From Cumulibacter soli (GTDB lineage: Bacteria; Actinomycetota; Actinomycetes; Mycobacteriales; Antricoccaceae), in contig NZ_SMSG01000001.1 in the NCBI RefSeq assembly GCF_004382795.1, positions 434,001 through 498,000 of the forward strand: a stretch of 64,000 nucleotides of DNA, in the 5' to 3' direction. The position numbers were made by a program, and so were the translations under genes. Positions 44,501 through 52,515 of this stretch are shown piece by piece (position 1 is the first letter of the stretch; every line of letters starts with the position of its first letter). The notes under the pieces were generated by a model. It worked only from the letters and a program-made list of their open reading frames with translations. It had not been told where the DNA came from and made no database searches.

Positions 44501-46153
44501 CTACCGCTTGCGGCGGCCGGTGCCGAACAGGTTTCGCGCGATTGAGGAGGCCGCGGTACGCATGAATTGCTTGACCGCCGAGTTGCCGAGGACTTCCTCG
44601 ACCAGGCTCTTCTCCTTCTTCGGCTTCGCCTTCGCTGCGGCTTTCGGCTGCGCCTTCTGCTTCGGGGCCGTATCGCCGTCGCGCGGGACGTCTTCACCGG
44701 CACCCTGGGTCTTCTTGGCCAGCCGTTCGTACGCCGAATCGCGGTCTACCGCCTCGCCGTACTTCGCCATCTGCGCCGAACCAGCGACCGCTTGCGCGAA
44801 CTGCTCGGGGGCGGCCGGCTGCATCGCAGATCGCGGGGCGGGTAGCCGGGTCCAGGCCACCGGCGTCGGTGCGCCTTTCTCGCTCATCACCGTCACGATC
44901 GCTTCGCCGGTGCCGAGTTGCGTCAGTGCCTGCTCGAGGTCGTACGCCGGCGTCTTCGGGTAAGTCTTCACCGTCTTCGACAGCGCAGTCGCGTCGTCGG
45001 GGGTGAACGCGCGCAGCGCATGCTGCACCCGGTTACCGAGTTGGGCGAGAACCTCGGCGGGTACGTCGGTCGGTCGCTGGGTCACGAAGAACACGCCGAC
45101 ACCCTTCGAGCGGACCAGCCGTACGGTCTGCGTTACCGCATCCAGGAACGCCTTTGAGGCATCGTTGAACAACAGATGCGCCTCGTCGAAGAAGAACACC
45201 AGTTTGGGCTTGTCAGCGTCACCGACCTCAGGCAGATCGGCGTACAAGTCGGCCAGCAGCCACATCAGGAAGGTCGAGAACAACTGCGGACGGTCTTGCA
45301 CCTTCGCCAGTTCGATCAGGCTGATGACACCCTGCTCGCCGCGGGCGCTCAGCAGGTCCATCGTGTCGAACTCGGGCTCGCCGAAGAACTCGTCGCCGCC
45401 GGAGTTCTGCAGCCCGCTCACCTCGCGCAGGATGACTCCGGCGGTCTGCTTGGAAACGCCTCCGATCTCCGCAAGCTCGGACTTGCCTTCGTCGGACGTC
45501 AAGTACGTGATCACCGAGCGGAGATCCTTCAGGTCCAGCAGCGGTAGGCCCTGCTGGTCGGCCCAGTGAAACATCAATTGCAAGGACGATTCCTGGGTGT
45601 TGTTCAGCCCGAGGACCTTCGACAGCAGGATCGGCCCGAAGGCTGTGACGGTCGCCCGTAGCGGCGTTCCCTGGCCCTTGTCACCGCCAAGCGAGTAGAA
45701 CTCCACCGGGTACGCCGTCGGCGTCCAGTCGTCCCCGACCTGCTGGCTGCGCTCGGTGATCTTGTCATTCGCGGCGCCCGCCTGCATCAGCCCCGACAGG
45801 TCGGACTTCACGTCTGCGGCGAACACCGGCACGCCGGCGTCGGAAAGTTGTTCAGCGATCAGTTGGAGCGTCTTCGTCTTACCGGTGCCGGTGGCCCCTG
45901 CGATGAGACCGTGGCGGTTCATCATCGATAGCGGGATCTGCACCTTCGCGTCGGTATGCACCTCGTCCTCGTGCAGGACGGCGCCAAGGCGCAGCGCGGG
46001 CCCATCAAAGGTGTATCCGGCGGCAATCTCGGCCGCGACCTCGGACTTCGCCCCCGAAGGGGCCGCCTCGGACTTTTCCGCGGGCTCAGACGTTTCCGCG
46101 GCGGGCGTGGGCTTCTCGGGTCCGGAATTGGTGGTTTCCTGCGCGTCCGACAT
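44501..46153 (-). CDS. HerA-like helicase domain protein (DUF853)
   Basis: A 550-residue ATPase of the DUF853/HerA-FtsK superfamily. Walker A 'GATGTGKTKTL' covers residues 86-96. Walker B 'KLVFFFDEAHLLF' lies near 300, with an Arg-finger-like 'RSKGVGVFFVTQRPTDVP' region after it. Acidic, Ala/Glu-rich residues 1-48 and a Lys/Ala-rich C-terminal tail (about 480-550) are low-complexity. The family is widespread and its role uncertain; no NurA-type nuclease is adjacent, which argues against a HerA-NurA pair. Confidence 0.88.
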   Translation of the reverse strand: MSDAQETTNSGPEKPTPAAETSEPAEKSEAAPSGAKSEVAAEIAAGYTFDGPALRLGAVLHEDEVHTDAKVQIPLSMMNRHGLIAGATGTGKTKTLQLIAEQLSDAGVPVFAADVKSDLSGLMQAGAANDKITERSQQVGDDWTPTAYPVEFYSLGGDKGQGTPLRATVTAFGPILLSKVLGLNNTQESSLQLMFHWADQQGLPLLDLKDLRSVITYLTSDEGKSELAEIGGVSKQTAGVILREVSGLQNSGGDEFFGEPEFDTMDLLSARGEQGVISLIELAKVQDRPQLFSTFLMWLLADLYADLPEVGDADKPKLVFFFDEAHLLFNDASKAFLDAVTQTVRLVRSKGVGVFFVTQRPTDVPAEVLAQLGNRVQHALRAFTPDDATALSKTVKTYPKTPAYDLEQALTQLGTGEAIVTVMSEKGAPTPVAWTRLPAPRSAMQPAAPEQFAQAVAGSAQMAKYGEAVDRDSAYERLAKKTQGAGEDVPRDGDTAPKQKAQPKAAAKAKPKKEKSLVEEVLGNSAVKQFMRTAASSIARNLFGTGRRKR

Positions 46154-46270
46154 GCGGTGTCCTCCTGAGCAACCGACCGTGTTCCAACCTGATCACCCTA
46201 ACGATTACAACTGCCATATCACGACGAATGCCGAAAATCTGCCCGTCCGGATGTGGTTCATGTGCGAAAA

Positions 46271-47047
46271 CTAGCGGCGAGCGGCGCGGCGTTTATCGAT
46301 GCGGCGTCGCATCAACCACAACCAACCGTGTTTGAGATACCACCGCCGCCGATCAGCCGCCGAGAAAACCGGAAGGCCTTCGGGCGCCTCGATCCGCGGG
46401 GTGGCGATACCCCACCTGGCTGCCAGCCGGGTCGCGTATTCACGAGCGTAGAAATAGTGGCCGGCCTGCGACAGGTGCGTGCCATCCGGTCCGGCGATGC
46501 TCGGCCCCGGCCAGTCGATGTGGATTCCGTTCAGACGCCCCGAACCCGCACGCACCATTTCGTTGACCAACGCACCTTGCGCGTCCCACGATCGCATCGC
46601 CCACCGTGGACCTGGGAGCGCGCTGGAGATCCGCGGCAACTCCATCGTGAGCGGCACTGCCCCGGCCTCGCCGATCACCCCCAACACCTCGCCCAGCGCG
46701 AGGTGGGTGTCCTCGATCGTGTACTTCGAGCGCAACGTGTCATTCCCGCCAACCCACAGGCACACCACGTCTCCGGACCCGATCTCGGCAGGCTGGATCT
46801 GCTCGCTGAGTACCTCTCGTGAGGACGCGCCAACGCGCGCTAGATCCGAGGTCAACACGACGTCCGCGCCAGTCGACCGCAGTGCGTCGAAGAGGATCCG
46901 AGGCCACGGCGTCAGCTTGCTGTTCGTCCATACGTCGGCGATACCCGCCGTGAGCGAGTCGCCGAACGCGTGTATCGCGGTCGGTCGCACCATCAGTCGC
47001 GCCGTACGTGTACGCATCCGCACGGCAGCGGAGTGTTTGCCGGACAC
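46271..47047 (-). CDS. SGNH/GDSL-family hydrolase
   Basis: A 258-residue esterase or lipase-like protein. The nucleophile block 'AFGDSLTAGIADV' lies near residue 28, the oxyanion 'VGGNDTL' near 96 and the catalytic Asp/His block 'DGTHLSQAGHYF' near 187. No signal peptide is clear. The start is uncertain: GTG 47047, ATG 47017 or ATG 46993 are all possible and none has a strong ribosome-binding site. It lies 65 bp downstream of two glycosyltransferases, so it may act on the same glycoconjugate. Confidence 0.85.
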   Translation of the reverse strand: MSGKHSAAVRMRTRTARLMVRPTAIHAFGDSLTAGIADVWTNSKLTPWPRILFDALRSTGADVVLTSDLARVGASSREVLSEQIQPAEIGSGDVVCLWVGGNDTLRSKYTIEDTHLALGEVLGVIGEAGAVPLTMELPRISSALPGPRWAMRSWDAQGALVNEMVRAGSGRLNGIHIDWPGPSIAGPDGTHLSQAGHYFYAREYATRLAARWGIATPRIEAPEGLPVFSAADRRRWYLKHGWLWLMRRRIDKRRAARR

Positions 47048-47112
47048 CTGCTCATCGTCTTGCCAGCGCGGAGCCGCCCGCAGCCGCCCACCGCAACGCA
47101 GAAGTATCGACG

Positions 47113-48234
47113 CTACATCTCATACACATCAAGCATCTCGCGCGCCGCTCTCTCCCAGGTGTACGCCGATACGGCGCCCGCGATCTCGGCAGGAGTCGGC
47201 CGAGACCTGCTGAGTTTCAGCACTGCTTCGGCGAATCCGGCCGCCGTACCAGGCGCCGCCACCGTTCCGGGGATTTCTTTGATCGATCCGGACGCCCGAC
47301 ACACCACCGGGGTTCCGCAGGCCATAGCTTCCAGCGCGCTGACCCCAAACGTCTCAAACGGACCCGGCGCGAGAAACACGTCGGCGGCGCGCAGTGACTG
47401 CGCCATCCGGTGCGGACCGTCGAGGTAACCCACGAGGTGTGCGTGCCGGAAATCTGTGAACCGCTTCTCTTCCGGACCCGACCCGATCACCGCTACTTCG
47501 ACGTCGATTCCCCGTTGTGCAAGAAGTTCAGCGGTCCGAGCGCTCAGTAGCGGATCCTTTTCGGCGGACAATCGTCCTGCATGCACCAGCCGCAACCGGC
47601 CCGAATCACGCTGCGGACCCGGGGTGAACACCGCATGGTCGACACCCCAATGCACTACAGTCACGTCGATCCCGGCGTCGCGGAACGGTACGGCGGCGAA
47701 CTCGCTCGGTGCCACCACTCGATCGACCGACTGACCCACCCGAGCAATCCACCGCTTGGTTGGCGCAGACAAGGCGTCTCGGCCGCTCCAGAAACGCGCC
47801 AGCAGGTCCAATCGTTCATGCGCGATCAGGATCGTCCGAATGCCCCGCTCACGGCATTCCCGCCCGAGCCAGGCCAGCGAAATCTGGTCGTGGATCTCCA
47901 CGACGTCAGGCCTGAGCTCATCCAACAACTGCCTCACCGCACTGCGGTTGAGCACCATCCGATACGGCTGGCCGGGCGCGAACGAGACACCGCGGAGCGT
48001 CCCGACCGCGAGCACGCCAGGCACGGTAGCGATTCCGGCGTCCGGGCCCGGTACGACAATCGCGCTGCGCACCCCGTCAGCTGCCTGTGCATGCGCCAAC
48101 CGCCGCATGACCGTCCGGATCCCGCCGCTGGTAGGCGAGACGAAATTGGCCATCCGAAGCACTCTGAGGTGGCGCGTCGCGTCTGCTCGAGCGCCGTCGG
48201 TATGCCCGGCGCGGACGCGCTCCTCAACGTGCAC
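47113..48234 (-). CDS. GT4-type glycosyltransferase (B)
   Basis: A 373-residue glycosyltransferase family 4 protein. An N-terminal Rossmann part begins 'LRVLRMANFVSPTSGGIRTV' (core 'SPTSGG'). The donor-binding part has 'LVHAGRLSAEKDPLL', 'APGPFETFGVSALEAMACG' and the E-x7-E motif 'ETFGVSALE'. GTG 48234 is preferred, with GACGAGG upstream; it overlaps the end of the preceding glycosyltransferase by 11 nt. The longer frame would run through that gene. Donor and acceptor are unknown. Confidence 0.88.
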   Translation of the reverse strand: MHVEERVRAGHTDGARADATRHLRVLRMANFVSPTSGGIRTVMRRLAHAQAADGVRSAIVVPGPDAGIATVPGVLAVGTLRGVSFAPGQPYRMVLNRSAVRQLLDELRPDVVEIHDQISLAWLGRECRERGIRTILIAHERLDLLARFWSGRDALSAPTKRWIARVGQSVDRVVAPSEFAAVPFRDAGIDVTVVHWGVDHAVFTPGPQRDSGRLRLVHAGRLSAEKDPLLSARTAELLAQRGIDVEVAVIGSGPEEKRFTDFRHAHLVGYLDGPHRMAQSLRAADVFLAPGPFETFGVSALEAMACGTPVVCRASGSIKEIPGTVAAPGTAAGFAEAVLKLSRSRPTPAEIAGAVSAYTWERAAREMLDVYEM

Positions 48235-49318
48235 GAAGTGCCTCGTCGTACGACGCGAGCAACGATCGCATGCTCGAATCCCAGGTCCGATACGACACCG
48301 TACATGCGATGTCGGCGGGCGCTGTGTCGTTACATAACTGGCTTTGTACCGCGTCCCGCAACGACACCGGATCCCCTCCGACGAAATGGGCACCGCTCAG
48401 ACCCGGACGCACCAACTCGCTGCTGCCTGACCCCTTGTCGGGTACGACGGTCGGCACGCCACTGGACAACGCCTCCAGCACGACCTGCGACAACGTTTCA
48501 CCACGCCCCGGATGCACGAACACGTCGAGCGAGGACACCGCGCTCGGGTACGCCGCGCCTGTGAGCTTTCCGGTGAACTCCGCCTCGGGCAATAACCGTT
48601 CCAGCCGTTCGCGCACCGGACCATCGCCGATGATCTTCATGCGCGTATCGGGAATGCCGCGCAGGGATGCGAGCAGCTCCAGTTCCTTCTCCCCGGCAAG
48701 CCGGCCGGCGTAGCCGATCGTGCGGATCCCGTCGTCCGCCCCTGAGACCCGTTGTTGTCGTTGTTGCGGGGTGAACCGCGTCGTGTCGATTGCGCGCACC
48801 CACTCACGCGGCACCGGAGCACCCCAGGAGCGCAGTTTTCCCAGCGCGTACTGCGAGCACGCGACGTTCACGGTCGCCATCGCATGCAGACCCTGTTGCA
48901 CCCGATTCGCGAGCCGGGACGTCAGAGCGCGCCCAGGGCGGCGCTGCATGACTTGCGACGAGAACGCCGCAAAGTCGGTCATGTACGCCGCGACCGTGGG
49001 TACGCCTTGCATCCGAGCCGCACGCAGAGCGCTGTATCCGACCGATAATGGCGAAGCAACATGCACGATGTCCGGGCGCCACTGACGCACCATATCTATG
49101 CAGCGCGAGCCGAGGCGTCCGATGGTGTACTCCGCAGTCGGACCGATTCGCATCGCCCTCGCGGCATGGACGCCGTCTTTGCCGACGTACGAAGGTAATG
49201 GGGCCACGACTCGGGTATCGTGGCCACGCTCGCGCAATTCCTGCACAATGCGGACGCTCGAGGTCGAAACTCCATTCAACGCGGGCGGCCAGGATTCGGT
49301 AACGAGCAGGACCTTCAT
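48224..49318 (-). CDS. GT4-type glycosyltransferase (A), PimB/MgtA-like
   Basis: A 364-residue glycosyltransferase family 4 protein. The acceptor domain begins 'MKVLLVTESWPPALNGVSTS' (core 'WPPALNGV'), typical of mannosyl-transferases acting on phosphatidylinositol or diacylglycerol-linked glucuronate. The donor part has 'IGYAGRLAGEKELELL', 'GDGPVRERL' and 'HPGRGETLSQVVLEALSSG'. ATG 49318 is chosen; the longer frame adds 19 unrelated residues. With its neighbour it probably builds a glycolipid or envelope glycan. Confidence 0.88.
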   Translation of the reverse strand: MKVLLVTESWPPALNGVSTSSVRIVQELRERGHDTRVVAPLPSYVGKDGVHAARAMRIGPTAEYTIGRLGSRCIDMVRQWRPDIVHVASPLSVGYSALRAARMQGVPTVAAYMTDFAAFSSQVMQRRPGRALTSRLANRVQQGLHAMATVNVACSQYALGKLRSWGAPVPREWVRAIDTTRFTPQQRQQRVSGADDGIRTIGYAGRLAGEKELELLASLRGIPDTRMKIIGDGPVRERLERLLPEAEFTGKLTGAAYPSAVSSLDVFVHPGRGETLSQVVLEALSSGVPTVVPDKGSGSSELVRPGLSGAHFVGGDPVSLRDAVQSQLCNDTAPADIACTVSYRTWDSSMRSLLASYDEALRAR

Positions 49319-49530
49319 TGAAAACCCCCTCCGCGCCACGCTGACAGGCGCTCCCGATTGCATTGCACCGGCCACATGCGGCGCTTAGGCAAACAAGACG
49401 TAATCCGCGGTAAACACTCCCGGGAACTTCGGCTAGCCGGCTACGTGGGAACGGCACCGGTGTCGCGGTGCGTCTGCGGTATATCGCGGGGTTCGATGTG
49501 TGCTCGCGAAACCGATGTGGAGACGGCCCG

Positions 49531-50043
49531 ATGCGGAGAATACAACTAGTTATCGCCCTGCTGGCAGGGTTAACGATCGCGGGCTGTGACTCCGTCGTAC
49601 CCGGATCGCCCACTGGGTCACAGCCATCGACCTCCGCGCCGTACCACGACCTGGCGGTGGGTGAACTCGTGCAGACCTGGACTCAATTCGACGATGACCT
49701 GAACACCGCTGTGCTCGACTACACGTCGGAACACGCACCCAGAATCTTGTTGCGCGATCAGGACGAGTACGACGCGTGGGCCGACGACATTCCCGACGAG
49801 ATGGCGGTGGCCGCTGAAGACATCACGCTCGCCGATCAGGTTGCGATCGTCGGCTACTACACGAAATGCATGGAACAGAGCGCGGTGTTTCACCTCGGCG
49901 GCGGCGAACTGCGCTACGACGTCTGGACCGCGCCCGAGGACGAAGGAACCCTCTGTGACGCTTCACCACTGCACGTCGAACTGTGGGTGATCGACCTCGA
50001 GGACCTCGACGTGGACGCCGCCGACGTGGAACTAATCACCTAA
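49531..50043 (+). CDS. Secreted lipoprotein, unknown
   Basis: A 170-residue lipoprotein. ATG 49531 has GGAGA upstream. The signal 'RRIQLVIALLAGLTIAGC' ends in lipobox IAGC, lipidated at the Cys near residue 19. The mature part is acidic with two Cys ('TKCMEQ' and 'TLCDAS') that could form a disulphide. No family is recognised. It is divergent from the glycosyltransferase genes. The longer frame from 49468 adds a poor N-terminus. Confidence 0.75.
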   Translation: MRRIQLVIALLAGLTIAGCDSVVPGSPTGSQPSTSAPYHDLAVGELVQTWTQFDDDLNTAVLDYTSEHAPRILLRDQDEYDAWADDIPDEMAVAAEDITLADQVAIVGYYTKCMEQSAVFHLGGGELRYDVWTAPEDEGTLCDASPLHVELWVIDLEDLDVDAADVELIT

Positions 50044-50351
50044 CGCGAGGTATGCGATACGCCCTCACCCATGCGACGTGGGCAGTACCTACCGCCGTAC
50101 GCAAACCCAGCAAGACCGCCGCCTCACCCGAAGCCAGCCGCGCGTCGTCACCTAATGCGACGGCGGCACGCACCACCGTGTCGCCGACTTGGACGGTGCG
50201 CACCGCCGCATGACGCGACGCCACCGCAGCCGTCACCTCACTCGGACGCTACGCACCACCGCTTTACACGACGTGGGCGATGCACACCATCGCTAAACGC
50301 GACGTGGGCGGTGCGCACTGTCGCGCACCGCCCACCTCATCATTGCGGCGT
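50044..50351. repeat. Degenerate GCGACGTGGGC repeats and hairpin
   Basis: This 308-bp space between convergent genes contains a tandem pair of 31-bp units at 50260-50290 and 50291-50321. Both contain CGACGTGGGCG and then GCACAC-like ends. Related but more diverged words lie at 50073 and 50154. The last unit forms one arm of a perfect 13-bp hairpin, GTGGGCGGTGCGC with GCGCACCGCCCAC (50304-50335), which can terminate the MerR gene. Confidence 0.6.
50304..50335. terminator. 13-bp hairpin downstream of MerR gene
   Basis: GTGGGCGGTGCGC and GCGCACCGCCCAC flank a 6-nt loop, 17 bp past the MerR-family stop on the minus strand. It is also downstream of the plus-strand lipoprotein. Confidence 0.65.
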
Positions 50352-51158
50352 CTAGGAATTGAAGTTCCCGTAGCGTTCGCCGTCGTCCTTACGCCCGGCG
50401 TTCGCATAGATCGCGTCACGCACGTACTGCGCTAGGCCGTCGCGCATGTCGTTATAGGTCTTCGCGAATCGCTCGTCCTGGACGAACATGTCTGCCAGGC
50501 AGCGCTGCATTCCGTAGTCGCAGTCGTAGAACCGCTGCACGCTGGCGCGGTGCATCTCGGCCGCCGCCATCGCTTGTTCGGACGTGGCAGGCAGACCCGA
50601 GTCCCACGCGTCGATGAACGCCTTGTTCAACGCATCGTTCTCCGCCTTGACTGCCTCCCAGTCGGCACGGGTGTAGTTCGCCGTACGCCGCTGGGACTGT
50701 GCCCAAGCTTCGCTGTCGCCCCAACGCTCCTCTGCCTCAGTCTGATAGGACTCCTCGAATCCGTCGCCGAACAACTCCTTCAGGTCGCTCGGACTGAGCT
50801 TCTCGTCGCTCATTTCCTTCTCCAATGCTCGATCAATAGCCTGCACGAGGTCGTTCAACTCGCCCAGGCGGGACATGACCGTTGCGCGCTGACGACGCAG
50901 GTGCTCAGCCGGATCGCTGTCACCGTCCAGCAGTTCCGTGATCTCTTCGAGCGGCATTTCCAGCCGCCGATAGACCACGATCTGCTGTAGCCGCTGCAGA
51001 TCGGCATCGGTGTAGATCCGGTAGCCGGCCGATGTCCGCTCGCTGGGCCGTAACAAGCCGATGTCGTCGTAATGGTGCAGCGTTCGCACCGTTACGCCGA
51101 ACGTCTCGGCCACCTTGCCTACGGTCCAGGCGGTCATCACCTGCGTCCTCTCGGTCAT
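50352..51158 (-). CDS. MerR-family regulator with TipAS domain
   Basis: A 268-residue TipA-like activator. The N-terminal MerR helix-turn-helix is 'VGKVAETFGVTVRTLHHYDDIGLL' type (positions about 13-36) followed by 'RTSAGYRIYTDADL'. A coiled dimer helix spans about 85-120. The C-terminal TipAS antibiotic-binding domain (about 150-268) ends in 'YVRDAIYANA'. Upstream there is CTCACGTCACGGGAGG, matching the known TipA operator in form. The promoter spacing suggests a leaderless transcript that begins at or near the ATG. Confidence 0.9.
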   Translation of the reverse strand: MTERTQVMTAWTVGKVAETFGVTVRTLHHYDDIGLLRPSERTSAGYRIYTDADLQRLQQIVVYRRLEMPLEEITELLDGDSDPAEHLRRQRATVMSRLGELNDLVQAIDRALEKEMSDEKLSPSDLKELFGDGFEESYQTEAEERWGDSEAWAQSQRRTANYTRADWEAVKAENDALNKAFIDAWDSGLPATSEQAMAAAEMHRASVQRFYDCDYGMQRCLADMFVQDERFAKTYNDMRDGLAQYVRDAIYANAGRKDDGERYGNFNS

Positions 51159-51164
51159 GGATCA

Positions 51165-51195
51165 ACCATCGGCCCTCACGTCACGGGAGGGTCAA
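51165..51195 (-). promoter_or_regulatory. TipA-type MerR promoter/operator
   Basis: On the minus strand TTGACC (51190-51195) is followed by a 19-bp spacer holding the dyad CTCCCGTGACGTGAG and then GATGGT (51165-51170) as a weak -10. A 19-bp spacer is the hallmark of MerR-activated promoters. Transcription would start about 51158, the ATG itself. Confidence 0.65.
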
Positions 51196-51258
51196 CACCT
51201 TTTGCTCCACCGTGCCACGCGCCACACCTATCCGCATTCGTTATTCGCGCATTACAAC

Positions 51259-51294
51259 GCGCGTTTATACCCCGACTACGGGGCGCAAGTGCGC
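51259..51294. repeat. Imperfect palindrome with ACTA loop
   Basis: Arms GCGCGTTTATACCCCG and CGGGGCGCAAGTGCGC, 16 nt each, surround the loop ACTA. The inner 5 bp and outer bases pair, with mismatches between. Geometry and core CG-ACTA-CG match the element at 52348-52383 on the other side of the next gene. The 178-bp space 51159-51336 otherwise holds only the MerR promoter. Confidence 0.6.
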
Positions 51295-51336
51295 GCGTTA
51301 ATGGGCTATTTAGCCAAACAACCTTGACCAGGGGAC

Positions 51337-52248
51337 TCATGGGCACCGGCGGCAACGCCGCAATCGGTCGTACCCAATCACCGCCGCGACCATGCGAGCG
51401 ACAGCACAGGGGTCGCTGTCGACCCGACCCCAACTGAGGCGTGTTGTGTTGAATCCGTGGGTTGCGTGTAGGACGTCCAGAGCCTCGTCAGCCGCCCTAT
51501 CGTGATAACGGACCCCGTCCAACTCGATGAGCAGGCCGTACCGCTCGTAGGCGCCGTCGGCGTCGTGCTGGCTCGCCGGAACTGTGTATTGCCGTTGCAT
51601 CGGAGGCAGTCCGTGAGCGCGCTCAACCGTGGCGAGGTAGAGGTGTTCGAAAGCGCTGTGCGCCCCGGCAGCGCTGTCCCCGATCGCTGACAACAACAAC
51701 GCACGATGACGCACACGAGCCCGGCGATGCAGCGCATCGTACAACCGTTGCGGGGTCGTACGCCGTTCCTGTAGTGCCAGCGAGACCAGCGCCAACGCAT
51801 CGGATCGACTGCCGTCGGCCGCGGCATCCACCACGGCGTCCTCCAAGCAAACCCGGGCAGGCTCTAACGAGACCACCCGCCTTAGGTCGAGATCGTCGCG
51901 GCGCCAACGTAACCATGGCGCGGACGCGGGTCGCCGCTTCGAACTGAGGACCTCGATGACCGACGGCCGCTCACCCAGGCCCCACAGCGCCACGGCCGTA
52001 CGGCCGGAGACGGCGGCGCCCGCGCCACCCAGCGCGATGCCGGCGAACACGCGCTGCAGCCATCGATCGTGATCGCCTGGCACCACGTAGACCCCGCGGG
52101 CAAGCACCTGCCAGTCACGGACCATTCGCGCGATAACGTTCGACCCAAGCCCGGCGCCAATGAGTTCAGCTCGAGTCAGTACACCTTGTCGATGCTCGGC
52201 TAGCCGAACGAGGTTTGCCGGCAGTGTCGTCCTCGCATGCATGCGCAC
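51337..52248 (-). CDS. AbiEi/DUF559-like protein
   Basis: A 303-residue protein with two recognisable parts. The N-terminal winged-helix-like segment ('RQGVLTRAELIGAG' and 'LARGVYVVPGDHD') resembles AbiEi-type antitoxins. The C-terminal part ('LIELDGVRYHDRAADE', about residues 250-265) resembles the Vsr/DUF559 endonuclease-like fold, though only part of its acidic triad is visible. Such fusions are common in actinobacteria, usually without a known partner, and none is next to it here. GTG 52248 is chosen with GAGGACG upstream. It lies between two related palindromes. Confidence 0.75.
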   Translation of the reverse strand: MRMHARTTLPANLVRLAEHRQGVLTRAELIGAGLGSNVIARMVRDWQVLARGVYVVPGDHDRWLQRVFAGIALGGAGAAVSGRTAVALWGLGERPSVIEVLSSKRRPASAPWLRWRRDDLDLRRVVSLEPARVCLEDAVVDAAADGSRSDALALVSLALQERRTTPQRLYDALHRRARVRHRALLLSAIGDSAAGAHSAFEHLYLATVERAHGLPPMQRQYTVPASQHDADGAYERYGLLIELDGVRYHDRAADEALDVLHATHGFNTTRLSWGRVDSDPCAVARMVAAVIGYDRLRRCRRCP

Positions 52249-52515
52249 ATCGTCCTCGCGTTCGCCAGGACATAACACTCGATGCTGCGCGTTGGGGAAC
52301 ACGCCGACACCTGTGCACGACTCGGGCCGCTATTCGCCGATCGTTACGCGCGGTTTTACCTCGACTACGAGGTAGAACCGCGCTAATTAGGGCGCGAATA
52401 ACTTTACGACGTGGCTAGGGCGAGTTTTTCACCCCGACTACGGTTCAACATCTCCCGCCAGGATCGTTACGTCGAGGCTGGGGCGAGCTTCGCACCAGGG
52501 CTGGGCGCCGACGCG
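52249..52515. other. Intergenic region with palindromic repeats
   Basis: These 267 bases between lysS and the AbiEi-like gene hold the palindrome at 52348-52383 and a hybrid half-element at 52424-52459. The latter has a left side like the 52348 element, the ACTA loop, and a right side CGGTTCAACATCT identical to the arm of the 15397 palindrome. No gene is supported. Confidence 0.55.
52348..52383. repeat. 16-bp palindrome with ACTA loop
   Basis: GCGCGGTTTTACCTCG pairs with CGAGGTAGAACCGCGC around ACTA with one G-T type mismatch. It is the best-preserved member of the family with the elements at 51259 and 15397. About 1.1 kb separates it from the 51259 element, with the AbiEi-like gene between. 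Confidence 0.7.

Noticed and set aside
44501-46153. HerA-NurA DNA-end-resection or defence system
   Set aside because: The DUF853 ATPase has no NurA or nuclease partner beside it, and the family is widespread in actinobacteria without defence context.
50044-50351. Short repeated words suggesting a CRISPR array
   Set aside because: Units are adjacent, degenerate and lack unique spacers of equal length; no cas genes are present.
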